This document shows, piece by piece, positions 54,844-62,667 of a stretch of DNA of 64,000 bases. Below the pieces are notes generated by a model that worked only from the letters and a program-made list of their open reading frames with translations, ran no database searches and was not told where the DNA came from. Position numbers and translations under genes: made by a program. Numbering within the stretch: position 1 is the first letter of the stretch; every line of letters begins with the position of its first letter. This DNA comes from Blastococcus aggregatus (lineage in GTDB: Bacteria; Actinomycetota; Actinomycetes; Mycobacteriales; Geodermatophilaceae): the NCBI RefSeq assembly GCF_900221005.1, contig NZ_OBQI01000003.1, positions 620,001 to 684,000 on the forward strand, given 5' to 3'.

Positions 54844-55329
54844 CGGTGCGCGGAGCGCCGTCGCCGACGACGCACCCTCGACGGAGAGCACCGCGGCGAG
54901 CGCCCGCACCGAGCTCCGGAGCTCGCCGGCCGCCTCCTCGCCGAGCGCGCCGACGATCCCGTGCAGGACGCGGATCCGCAGCCCCTCGACCTGCTGCTGC
55001 ACCACCCGGCCGCTCTCGGTGAGCTGCCAGGCGCCCGGGTGCACTCCGTCGGCGCCGGTCACGAGGCCACGAGCGCGGAGGGCCCGCAGGGTCGCCACCG
55101 CGGCGTCGTCCACCTGACCGGTCAGCTCGGCGACGACGACCGTCCGGTCGGCTCCCCCGGCCACCGCGAGCAGCGTCGACAGCTCGCCGCTCCGCAGGTT
55201 CGTCAGCTCCTCCACCCGCCGGCGCAGCCCCTCGGCGGCGCCGGCCAACCCGGTGAGGTCGTCCAGCAGGTCGAGGACGCCGGCCATCGAGGGCACGGCG
55301 AGCGGCGCGAACGTCGCGGGAGCGGTCAC
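54841..55329 (-). CDS. winged-helix (MarR-like) protein between two terC genes
   Basis: A 162-aa protein. Residues about 50-115 read as a winged helix: SGELSTLLAVAGGADRTVVVAELTG, VDDAAVATLRALRARGLV (recognition helix) and WQLTESGRVVQQQVEG (wing and following helix). The N-terminal DLLDDLTGLAGAAEGLRRRVEEL is a likely coiled dimerisation helix. GTG at 55329 overlaps the terC stop by GTGA. A local regulator of terC or the MFS gene is plausible but not shown. There are no metal-site Cys. Confidence 0.75.
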   Translation of the reverse strand: MTAPATFAPLAVPSMAGVLDLLDDLTGLAGAAEGLRRRVEELTNLRSGELSTLLAVAGGADRTVVVAELTGQVDDAAVATLRALRARGLVTGADGVHPGAWQLTESGRVVQQQVEGLRIRVLHGIVGALGEEAAGELRSSVRALAAVLSVEGASSATALRAP

Positions 55330-56339
55330 CGCTGGTCCGACCCGGCCGCGAGCGCGGCCCGCTCGTCCCTGTCGCGGCGGTTCTTCGCCAGGCTGGCCAC
55401 CGTGGTCACCACGAGCGTCACGAGGATGACGCTCAACGACAGCCAGGTCGGGATCTCCGGGATCACGGTGATGTGCTCGCCGCCGTTGATGAACGGCAGC
55501 TCGTTGGTGTGCAGCGCGTGGATGACCAGCTTCACGCCGATGAAGCCGAGGATCACGGCCAGGCCGTAGGAGAGGTAGACCAGCCGGTCGAGCAGGCCGT
55601 CGATGAGGAAGAACAGCTGCCGCAGGCCCAGCAAGGAGAAGGCGTTGGCGGCGAAGACCAGGTAGGTCTCCTGCGTGAGGCCGAAGATCGCCGGGATCGA
55701 GTCGACGGCGAAGAGGATGTCGGCGCTGCCGATGGCGATCAGCGCGATGGCCAGCGGAGTGATGTAGCGCTTGCCGTCGATGCGGACGGACAGCTTGTCG
55801 GAGTGGTACTCGTCCGTGGTCCGGAAGGCCCGCTTCGCGCCCCGCAGGAGCAGGTTCTCCTTGTAGTCCTCGTGGCCGTCGTGGCCACCGGACCGGGCCT
55901 GCACCCAGGCGGTGTAGATCAGGATGGCGCCGAAGAGGTAGAAGACCCAGCTGAAGTTCTCGATGGCGGCGGCACCGACCAGGATGAAGACGGTGCGGAG
56001 CACCAGCGCGAAGGTGATCCCGTAGAGCAGCACCTTCTGCTGCAGTTCCCGGGGGATCCCGAAGCTCGCCATGATGAGGACGAAGACGAAGAGGTTGTCG
56101 ATCGACAGGCTCTTCTCGGTGATGTAGCCGGCGAAGTACTCACCGCCGAACTGCGCGCCGTAGAACCAGAAGATCAGCAGCCCGAAGACGACGGCGATGC
56201 CGACGTAGACGCCCGACCAGATCGCGGACTCGCGGAGCGTGGGCGCGTGCGGCGTCCGCACGTGGCCGATGAGGTCGAACAGCAGCATGCCGACGATCAG
56301 GCCGACGGTGAGAGCCCACACCCAGAAGGGGACGTCCAA
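55326..56339 (-). CDS. TerC-family membrane protein (riboswitch-controlled copy)
   Basis: A 337-aa TerC protein: KSLSIDNLFVFVLIMASFGIP, ILFAVDSIPAIFGLTQETYLVFAANAFSLLGLRQLFFLI and YLSYGLAVILGFIGVKLVIHAL. The longest open frame begins inside the riboswitch; TTG at 56339 has GGAGG seven bases upstream, starts the protein as (M)DVPFWVWALTVGL like other TerC proteins, and places the riboswitch in the leader, so I choose it. Control by a manganese riboswitch implies a role in Mn2+ export or handling. First gene of terC-winged helix-terC. Confidence 0.93.
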   Translation of the reverse strand: MDVPFWVWALTVGLIVGMLLFDLIGHVRTPHAPTLRESAIWSGVYVGIAVVFGLLIFWFYGAQFGGEYFAGYITEKSLSIDNLFVFVLIMASFGIPRELQQKVLLYGITFALVLRTVFILVGAAAIENFSWVFYLFGAILIYTAWVQARSGGHDGHEDYKENLLLRGAKRAFRTTDEYHSDKLSVRIDGKRYITPLAIALIAIGSADILFAVDSIPAIFGLTQETYLVFAANAFSLLGLRQLFFLIDGLLDRLVYLSYGLAVILGFIGVKLVIHALHTNELPFINGGEHITVIPEIPTWLSLSVILVTLVVTTVASLAKNRRDRDERAALAAGSDQR

Positions 56340-56375
56340 GGAAAAGCCTCCGATGACTGGCGAAGCGTCAGTACC

Positions 56376-56472
56376 GGAGGTCTCTCCCACCGCCACCAGA
56401 GGCGGCGACCGGCGGGCCGGGGGTCATGGAACCCCGTATTGACGACCTCGCCGCGCAGGGATACTCCCCTCC
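56376..56472 (-). ncRNA. yybP-ykoY manganese riboswitch
   Basis: Minus-strand elements in order: GGAGGGGAGTA (56472-56462), GTCAATAC (56443-56436) and GAGAGACC (56386-56379), the invariant blocks of the yybP-ykoY family, closed by P1 GGAGG (56472-56468) with CCTCC (56380-56376). The 3' P1 strand with the next G (CCTCCG) can alternatively pair with CGGAGG (56352-56347), the ribosome-binding site of terC. So Mn2+ binding should free the site and switch translation on. A GCGCTC-GCT-GAGCGC repeat lies just upstream (56479-56493). Confidence 0.93.
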
Positions 56473-56550
56473 ACGGACGCGCTCGCTGAGCGCATCCTCT
56501 GGCCCCAACGGCCCGGTGACCGGCTGTGTTCCCGGCCTTCCGGATCGTTT

Positions 56551-56566
56551 CCGGCCGCGTGGCCGG
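56551..56566 (-). terminator. hairpin after the alpha/beta hydrolase gene
   Basis: CCGGCC / GGCCGG with a 4-nt loop, 8 nt past the stop, followed on the minus strand by AAACG. It separates the hydrolase from the riboswitch transcript. Confidence 0.5.
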
Positions 56567-56574
56567 CCGCCGGG

Positions 56575-57993
56575 TCAGGCGCCGGTGGCGAGGAAGGCCG
56601 CGCGGGCGTGCCGGAGCATCCGGTCCCGCTCGGCGGCACGCAGGTATCCGGCGTCGATCTGCTCGTCGACCGCCGCGGCGTACCGCGTCAGGTATCCGTC
56701 CACGTCGCCGTACCGCTCGCGCAACTCGTCGGCGGAGAACGGCTGCCAGCCGCCCCAGTTGCCGCACACGTCGGTGATCGACGAGGTGCCGACCGGGCTC
56801 AATGCCACGGGCAGGGGGCGGCCCAGCGGGACGGCCGCGTCGGGGAACCGGACGCCCCCGAGCGGCTGCCCGGTGTCCTCGTCCGCCGCGGGCACCGACA
56901 GCTCGACCCCGGGCAGCTCGTTGACCGTGGCCCCCTCCGGCGGCGCGACCAGGTCGAAGAGCGCCGTCGGGGGCAGCTCTGCGTCCCGGCCGCGGAGGAC
57001 GTCGGCCACGTCGGCCAGCAGGCTGCGCAGGTAGGGCTCGTAGGAGATCGGGTTGCGCGGGACCTCGATGCCGCCGTTGCACCCGAGCGCGCCGAACACG
57101 ACCGCGTCGGGGTAGGTGCGCCCGGCGTGCGGCGCCGGCCAGTCGTACCGGGGCACGTCGTGGCCGCCGTGCGCCTGCGCGGTGACGCTGGCCCGGAGCC
57201 GGTAGTAGTCGGTGTAGGTGGCGACGTCGACGAACAGCGGATCGCTGTCCGGGCGGGTGAGCACCTGCTCGTAGCCGAGCGGCACCGCGTTCTCCAGGAG
57301 GTAGGGACGCTGCTCCTCCTCCCCCGCGAGCTGGTTGATCGCCAGCCAGTTGCCCATGCCGGAGACCGCCACCGCTGCGCCGAAGACCCGGCCGCCGCTC
57401 AGCGGGTCGACGTTGAAGCCTTCGGCCACCAGCGTGGTGACGAACCACGCGCTCTGGCTGATGCCGGCCAGGATCGACGCGCGGAACCGCGGCAGCGCCG
57501 GCCCTTCGGGGGCGTCCTCGACCCGGCCGGTCAGCAGCCGGCCGAAGTCGCGGACGACGACCTGGCCGATGCCCTGTGCCGTGGCGGGGACGCCCGCGGC
57601 GATCCCGGTCTCCCACTGCACGCGGGCGTAGCCGAACCCGTGCTCGCACAGGAAGCCGGTGCCCCGGCCGGGCCGGTAGACCGCCGTCGCCGGGGAGCTG
57701 TCGGCCGAGCCGAGCGCGACCTGCTCGACGCTGACCAGCACGGCCGGGCGGCCCCGGTTCTCGGCGTCGACGAGGACGAGGTCGCCGCCCCCGGCGGGGG
57801 CGATCACCTCGAACTCGGCGCTGTAGACGTGGCGCCCCTGCTCGTCGGCGGGCAGCTCGGCCAGACCGGCCACCCGCTCCCCCGGGTCGACGACACCGTG
57901 CACCGTGCCCGTCGTCCGCTGCCAGGTGCGCCCGCCCAGCTCGATCGGGGCGGTGGTGGCCTGGACAGCGGTGATCGCCGACGGACGGGTCAT
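56575..57993 (-). CDS. alpha/beta hydrolase domain-containing protein (Abhydrolase_10-like)
   Basis: A 472-aa protein of a poorly known family. GISQSAWFVTTLVAEGFN carries the likely nucleophile Ser in a G-x-S-x-S elbow; GTGFLCEHGFGYARVQWE and GGHDVPRYDWPAPHAGRTYPD are family blocks. An N-terminal beta-rich part (about 1-120) precedes the hydrolase core. No signal peptide. The substrate is unknown. ATG at 57993 is 16 nt after the uvrB stop. Confidence 0.8.
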   Translation of the reverse strand: MTRPSAITAVQATTAPIELGGRTWQRTTGTVHGVVDPGERVAGLAELPADEQGRHVYSAEFEVIAPAGGGDLVLVDAENRGRPAVLVSVEQVALGSADSSPATAVYRPGRGTGFLCEHGFGYARVQWETGIAAGVPATAQGIGQVVVRDFGRLLTGRVEDAPEGPALPRFRASILAGISQSAWFVTTLVAEGFNVDPLSGGRVFGAAVAVSGMGNWLAINQLAGEEEQRPYLLENAVPLGYEQVLTRPDSDPLFVDVATYTDYYRLRASVTAQAHGGHDVPRYDWPAPHAGRTYPDAVVFGALGCNGGIEVPRNPISYEPYLRSLLADVADVLRGRDAELPPTALFDLVAPPEGATVNELPGVELSVPAADEDTGQPLGGVRFPDAAVPLGRPLPVALSPVGTSSITDVCGNWGGWQPFSADELRERYGDVDGYLTRYAAAVDEQIDAGYLRAAERDRMLRHARAAFLATGA

Positions 57994-58009
57994 GCGGGCG
58001 GCTCCGGGA

Positions 58010-60127
58010 TCAGGCGTGCGCGGCGTCGAACTGGCGGAGTTCCTTCTTGAGCTCGGTCAGCTCGTCGCGCAACCGCGCCGCGACCTCGAACTGCAGCTCC
58101 CGCGCCGCGGAGAGCATCTGCTCGTTCATCGTCTGGATCATGTCCGCCAGCTCGGCCCGCGGCAGGCCCTGGACGTCGATCGACCCGGCCTTCGCCTTGC
58201 CCTTGGAGGACAGCCCGGGGACCGGCGACTTCCCGCGGGACTGCTGACGCCCCGACCCGCCGAGGAGCTCGGTCGCGGCGTCGGCGTCCTCGGCGGCCTT
58301 GTAGATGCCGTCCAGGATGTCGACGATCTTCTTCCGCAGCGGCTGCGGATCCACCCCGTGCGCGGTGTTGTAGGCGATCTGCTTCTCGCGCCGCCGGTTC
58401 GTCTCCTCGATGGCCTGCGCCATCGAGGGCGTGATCTTGTCGGCGTACATGTGCACCTGGCCGGAGACGTTGCGCGCCGCGCGGCCGATGGTCTGGATCA
58501 GCGACTTGCCCGACCGGAGGAAGCCCTCCTTGTCGGCGTCGAGGATCGCCACGAGGGACACCTCGGGCAGATCGAGCCCCTCGCGGAGCAGGTTGATCCC
58601 GACCAGCACGTCGTACTCGCCCTGGCGCAGCTCGCGCAGCAGCTCGACCCGGCGGAGCGTGTCCACCTCGGAGTGCAGGTAGCGCACCTTGATGCCGAGC
58701 TCGAGCAGGTAGTCGGTCAGGTCCTCGGACATCTTCTTGGTCAGGGTGGTGACCAGGATCCGCTCGTCCTTCTCCGTACGGAGCCGGATCTCGTGCACCA
58801 GGTCGTCGATCTGGCCCTTGGTCGGCTTGACCACGACCTCCGGGTCGATCAGGCCGGTCGGCCGGATGACCTGCTCGACGACGTCGCCCTGCACCTTGCC
58901 CAGCTCGTAGTCACCGGGCGTCGCCGAGAGGTAGACGGTCTGGTGGATCCGGTCGGTGAACTCCTCCCACTTGAGCGGGCGGTTGTCCATCGCCGACGGG
59001 AGCCGGAAGCCGTGCTCGACCAGCGTGCGCTTGCGGCTCATGTCGCCCTCGTACATGCCGCCGATCTGCGGCACGGTCACGTGCGACTCGTCGATGACCA
59101 GCAGGAAGTCGTCCGGGAAGTAGTCGATGAGACAGGCGCCGGCGCTGCCGGGGGCACGGCCGTCGATGTGCCGCGAGTAGTTCTCGATGCCGGAGCAGAA
59201 ACCGACCTGCCGCATCATCTCGATGTCGTAGGTCGTGCGCATGCGCAGCCGCTGGGACTCCAGCAGCTTGCCCTGCCGGTCGAGCTCCGCCAGTCGGGTC
59301 TCGAGCTCGGCCTCGATGCTGCGGATCGCCCGCTCCATGCGGTCGGGCCCGGCGACGTAGTGGCTGGCCGGGAAGACGAACAGCTCCTCGACCTCGCGGA
59401 CGACCTCGCCGGTCAGCGGGTGGAGGTAGTACAGCCGCTCGACCTCGTCGCCGAACATCTCGATGCGGACGGCGAGCTCCTCGTACACCGGGAAGACCTC
59501 GATCGTGTCGCCCCGCACCCGGAAGGTGCCGCGGGTGAAGGAGAGGTCGTTGCGGGTGTACTGCTCGGTGACCAGGGTGCGGAGCAGCTCGTCGCGGTCC
59601 CGCTCCTCGCCCTTCCCGATCTTGAGCGCCCGCTCGACGTACTCCTGCGGCGTGCCCAGGCCGTAGATGCAGGAGACGGTCGAGACGACGATGACGTCGC
59701 GCCGGGTGAGCAGGCTGTTCGTTGCCGAGTGCCGCAGCCGCTCGACCTCCTCGTTGATCGAGGAGTCCTTCTCGATGTAGGTATCGGTCTGCGGGACGTA
59801 CGCCTCGGGCTGGTAGTAGTCGTAGTACGAGACGAAGTACTCGACGGCGGCGTCGGGCAGCAGTTCCTTGAACTCGTTCGCCAGCTGCGCGGCGAGCGTC
59901 TTGTTCGGCGCCATCACCAGGGTCGGGCGCTGCACCTGCTCGATCAGCCAGGCCGTCGTCGCCGACTTGCCGGTACCGGTCGCCCCGAGCAGCACCGTGT
60001 CCTGGGCGCCCGCGTTCACCCGCTCGGCCAGCGCCTTGATCGCGGCCGGCTGGTCACCCGCCGGCTCGAACTCGCTGACGACGCGGAAGCGGCCCTGGGT
60101 GGGCCTGATGTCGGTGGTCGTGGGCAC
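58010..60127 (-). CDS. uvrB: excinuclease ABC subunit B
   Basis: A 705-aa helicase-like protein: Walker A GATGTGKS at 48-55, the beta-hairpin [22 protein letters not shown]-like [25 protein letters not shown] motif VI, and a C-terminal UVR motif ([12 protein letters not shown]). It loads at lesions with UvrA and receives UvrC. The open frame continues 32 codons upstream, but GTG at 60127 is the normal start and lies seven bases after TACCGT, so the mRNA appears leaderless. Confidence 0.98.
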   Translation of the reverse strand: MPTTTDIRPTQGRFRVVSEFEPAGDQPAAIKALAERVNAGAQDTVLLGATGTGKSATTAWLIEQVQRPTLVMAPNKTLAAQLANEFKELLPDAAVEYFVSYYDYYQPEAYVPQTDTYIEKDSSINEEVERLRHSATNSLLTRRDVIVVSTVSCIYGLGTPQEYVERALKIGKGEERDRDELLRTLVTEQYTRNDLSFTRGTFRVRGDTIEVFPVYEELAVRIEMFGDEVERLYYLHPLTGEVVREVEELFVFPASHYVAGPDRMERAIRSIEAELETRLAELDRQGKLLESQRLRMRTTYDIEMMRQVGFCSGIENYSRHIDGRAPGSAGACLIDYFPDDFLLVIDESHVTVPQIGGMYEGDMSRKRTLVEHGFRLPSAMDNRPLKWEEFTDRIHQTVYLSATPGDYELGKVQGDVVEQVIRPTGLIDPEVVVKPTKGQIDDLVHEIRLRTEKDERILVTTLTKKMSEDLTDYLLELGIKVRYLHSEVDTLRRVELLRELRQGEYDVLVGINLLREGLDLPEVSLVAILDADKEGFLRSGKSLIQTIGRAARNVSGQVHMYADKITPSMAQAIEETNRRREKQIAYNTAHGVDPQPLRKKIVDILDGIYKAAEDADAATELLGGSGRQQSRGKSPVPGLSSKGKAKAGSIDVQGLPRAELADMIQTMNEQMLSAARELQFEVAARLRDELTELKKELRQFDAAHA

Positions 60128-60134
60128 GGGGACG

Positions 60135-60140
60135 ACGGTA
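60135..60140 (-). promoter_or_regulatory. -10 box, leaderless start of uvrB
   Basis: Minus-strand TACCGT-N7-GTG without a Shine-Dalgarno. CGTACCG is repeated directly 11 bases upstream. Confidence 0.55.
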
Positions 60141-60241
60141 CGACGGCGGTACGACAGAACGCGCGGTCGCGAGCCCGCGACGCCCTGCTCACCCCGCCGG
60201 GACCTGCGCCGATCCGGACGCAACGGTCCCGTGGCAGGTAC

Positions 60242-60270
60242 TTGCGGAGGCCCTCAGGTGGTCCTAGCGT
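60242..60270 (+). promoter_or_regulatory. promoter in the uvrB-treX gap, pointing to treX
   Basis: TTGCGG (60242-60247), exact 17-base spacer, TAGCGT (60265-60270). Predicted start near 60277, giving a leader of about 280 nt to treX or a short RNA ending at the hairpin 60346-60380. Confidence 0.5.
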
Positions 60271-60345
60271 CCCGCCTCGCAGGAGCATCCCCTCGGGCCA
60301 GCGCCACCCGGACCCCCCGGGCGAGGTCGGCCCGGCGCTCCGCGC

Positions 60346-60380
60346 ACGGCGCCCTCGCGGGCCCCCCGCGAGGGCGCCGT
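60346..60380 (+). terminator. perfect 15-bp hairpin in the treX leader (orphan terminator or attenuator)
   Basis: Arms 60346-60360 and 60366-60380 are perfect reverse complements around a 5-nt loop (start ACGGCGCC, end GGCGCCGT). Both flanking genes read away from this point, so it does not end a known gene. It lies about 70 nt after the predicted start near 60277. Confidence 0.6.
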
Positions 60381-60421
60381 CGTGCGATCCCGTCCGTGCT
60401 TTCCGGAGCGCCCGACGAGGT

Positions 60422-60440
60422 CACACCGATCCCAGGTGTG
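60422..60440. promoter_or_regulatory. inverted repeat upstream of treX
   Basis: CACACC-N7-GGTGTG, perfect 6-bp arms, 116 bp before the treX start. A transcription-factor site is plausible; a -10-like TACGGT follows at 60467-60472. Confidence 0.4.
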
Positions 60441-60555
60441 CGCGGGCCCGGACAGGGGCACCGCCGTACGGTCGCCCCGTCCCGGCCTCCTCCAGCACCG
60501 TCCCGGAGAGAGGCCCCGCCCCCTGTGCGGGGCAAGCAGCAGGAGGAACCAGTCC

Positions 60556-62667
60556 ATGACCCAGGTATGGCCCGGCAGTGCCTACCCCCTCGGGGCCACG
60601 TACGACGGCACCGGCACCAACTTCGCGATCTTCAGCGAGGTGGCCGACAAGGTCGAGCTCTGCCTCTTCGACGACGAGGGCAACGAGGAGCGCATCCGCC
60701 TCCCCGAGATGGACGGCTACGTCTGGCACGCCTTCCTCCCGGGCGTCCACGCCGGCCAGAAGTACGGCTTCCGGGTGCACGGGCCGCACGACCCCGCCCA
60801 GGGGCTGCGCTGCAACCCGAACAAGTTGCTGCTCGACCCGTACGCGAAGGCGATCGACGGCCAGATCGACTGGGACCAGTCGGTGTTCGGCTACGACTTC
60901 GAGACCAAGGAGCGCAACGACGACGACTCGGCGGCACACATGCCGAAGTCCGTCGTCGTCAGCCCGTTCTTCGACTGGGGCGTGGACCGCCCGCCGAGGA
61001 CGCCCTACAACAAGACCGTCATCTACGAGGCCCACGTCAAGGGCCTGACGATGACCAACCCGCGGATCCCCGAGGAGCTGCGCGGCACCTACGCCGGCGT
61101 CGCCCACCCGGCGACGATCGAGCACCTCACCGATCTGGGCATCACCGCGATCGAGCTGCTGCCGGTGCACCAGTTCGTGCAGGACGACACCCTGCAGCAG
61201 AAGGGCCTGCGCAACTACTGGGGCTACAACACGATCGGCTTCTTCGCCCCGCACAACGAGTACGCCAGCGACACCTCCTCCGGGCAGCAGGTCCAGGAGT
61301 TCAAGGCGATGGTGCGCGCGCTGCACGAGGCGGGCATCGAGGTCATCCTCGACGTCGTCTACAACCACACCGCCGAGGGCAACCACATGGGCCCGACGCT
61401 GTCGTTCCGCGGCATCGACAACCGCACGTACTACAAGCTCGTCGAGGGCGACGAGCAGTTCTACATGGACTACACCGGCACCGGGAACACGCTCAACGTC
61501 CGGACGCCGCAATCGCTGCAGCTGATCATGGACTCGCTGCGCTACTGGGTCACCGAGATGCACGTCGACGGCTTCCGCTTCGACCTCGCCTCAGCCCTGG
61601 CCCGCGAGCTGCACGCCGTCGACCGGCTGGCCACCTTCTTCGACCTGGTCCACCAGGACCCGGTCGTCAGCCAGGTGAAGCTGATCGCCGAGCCGTGGGA
61701 CGTCGGCGAGGGCGGCTACCAGGTCGGCAACTTCCCGGCCCTGTGGACCGAGTGGAACGGCAAGTACCGCGACACCGTGCGCGACTTCTGGCGCGGCGAG
61801 GGCGGCACGATGGGCGACTTCGCCGACCGGATCTCCGGCTCCTCGGACCTGTACCAGCACTCGGGTCGGCGGCCGATGGCCAGCATCAACTTCGTCACCG
61901 CCCATGACGGCTTCACCCTCGACGACCTCGTCTCCTACAACGAGAAGCACAACGAGGCCAACGGGGAGGGCAACAACGACGGCGAGAGCCACAACCGCAG
62001 CTGGAACCACGGCGTCGAGGGCCCCACGGACGACCCGGACATCCTGCAGCTGCGCGCCCAGCAGCGGCGCAACTTCATCGCCACGATGATGCTCAGCCAG
62101 GGCGTGCCGATGCTCCTGCACGGCGACGAGCTCGGGCGCTCGCAGGGCGGCAACAACAACGGCTACTGCCAGGACTCCGAGCTGACCTGGGTCGACTGGG
62201 AGAACGTCGACCAGGGCCTGCTCGAGTTCACCAAGATGGTCACCAAGCTCCGCTGCGACCACCCCACGTTCCGCCGACGCCGGTTCTTCCACGGCCGCCC
62301 GGTCCGCCGCGGGCTCGGCGACCCGGTGCCCGACATCGCCTGGCTCACCCCCGCCGGCGAGCAGATGGCCGACGAGGACTGGGACGCCGCCTACGCCAAG
62401 TCGATGGCGGTCTACCTGAACGGCGTCGGCATCCGCGAGACCGACGAGCGCGGCGAGTACGTGAAGGACGACCACTTCTACCTGGCCTTCAACGCATCCC
62501 CGGAGGCGATCGAGTACACCCTGCCCAGCGACGACTACTCCCGGTCCTGGACGACGGTCCTCGACACCGCGGAGATGGACGAGGTCGAGCCGCTCGAGGT
62601 CAAGCCCGGCGAGACGGTGACCGTGCAGGGCCGCTCGATCGTCGTGCTGACCGGGCCCGCGGAGTGA
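60556..62667 (+). CDS. treX: glycogen/maltooligosaccharide debranching enzyme TreX (GlgX-type)
   Basis: A 703-aa GH13 enzyme with an N-terminal CBM48 (GSAYPLGATYDGTGTNFAIFS). Catalytic Asp343 (DGFRFDLA), Glu379 (IAEPWD) and Asp451 (TAHDGF) are present. It cleaves alpha-1,6 branches to release linear maltodextrins, the substrate of TreY encoded next. ATG at 60556 has AGGAGG nine bases upstream; the longer frame is in the leader. It overlaps treY by GTGA, so treX rather than a stand-alone glgX is the better name. Confidence 0.95.
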   Translation: MTQVWPGSAYPLGATYDGTGTNFAIFSEVADKVELCLFDDEGNEERIRLPEMDGYVWHAFLPGVHAGQKYGFRVHGPHDPAQGLRCNPNKLLLDPYAKAIDGQIDWDQSVFGYDFETKERNDDDSAAHMPKSVVVSPFFDWGVDRPPRTPYNKTVIYEAHVKGLTMTNPRIPEELRGTYAGVAHPATIEHLTDLGITAIELLPVHQFVQDDTLQQKGLRNYWGYNTIGFFAPHNEYASDTSSGQQVQEFKAMVRALHEAGIEVILDVVYNHTAEGNHMGPTLSFRGIDNRTYYKLVEGDEQFYMDYTGTGNTLNVRTPQSLQLIMDSLRYWVTEMHVDGFRFDLASALARELHAVDRLATFFDLVHQDPVVSQVKLIAEPWDVGEGGYQVGNFPALWTEWNGKYRDTVRDFWRGEGGTMGDFADRISGSSDLYQHSGRRPMASINFVTAHDGFTLDDLVSYNEKHNEANGEGNNDGESHNRSWNHGVEGPTDDPDILQLRAQQRRNFIATMMLSQGVPMLLHGDELGRSQGGNNNGYCQDSELTWVDWENVDQGLLEFTKMVTKLRCDHPTFRRRRFFHGRPVRRGLGDPVPDIAWLTPAGEQMADEDWDAAYAKSMAVYLNGVGIRETDERGEYVKDDHFYLAFNASPEAIEYTLPSDDYSRSWTTVLDTAEMDEVEPLEVKPGETVTVQGRSIVVLTGPAE

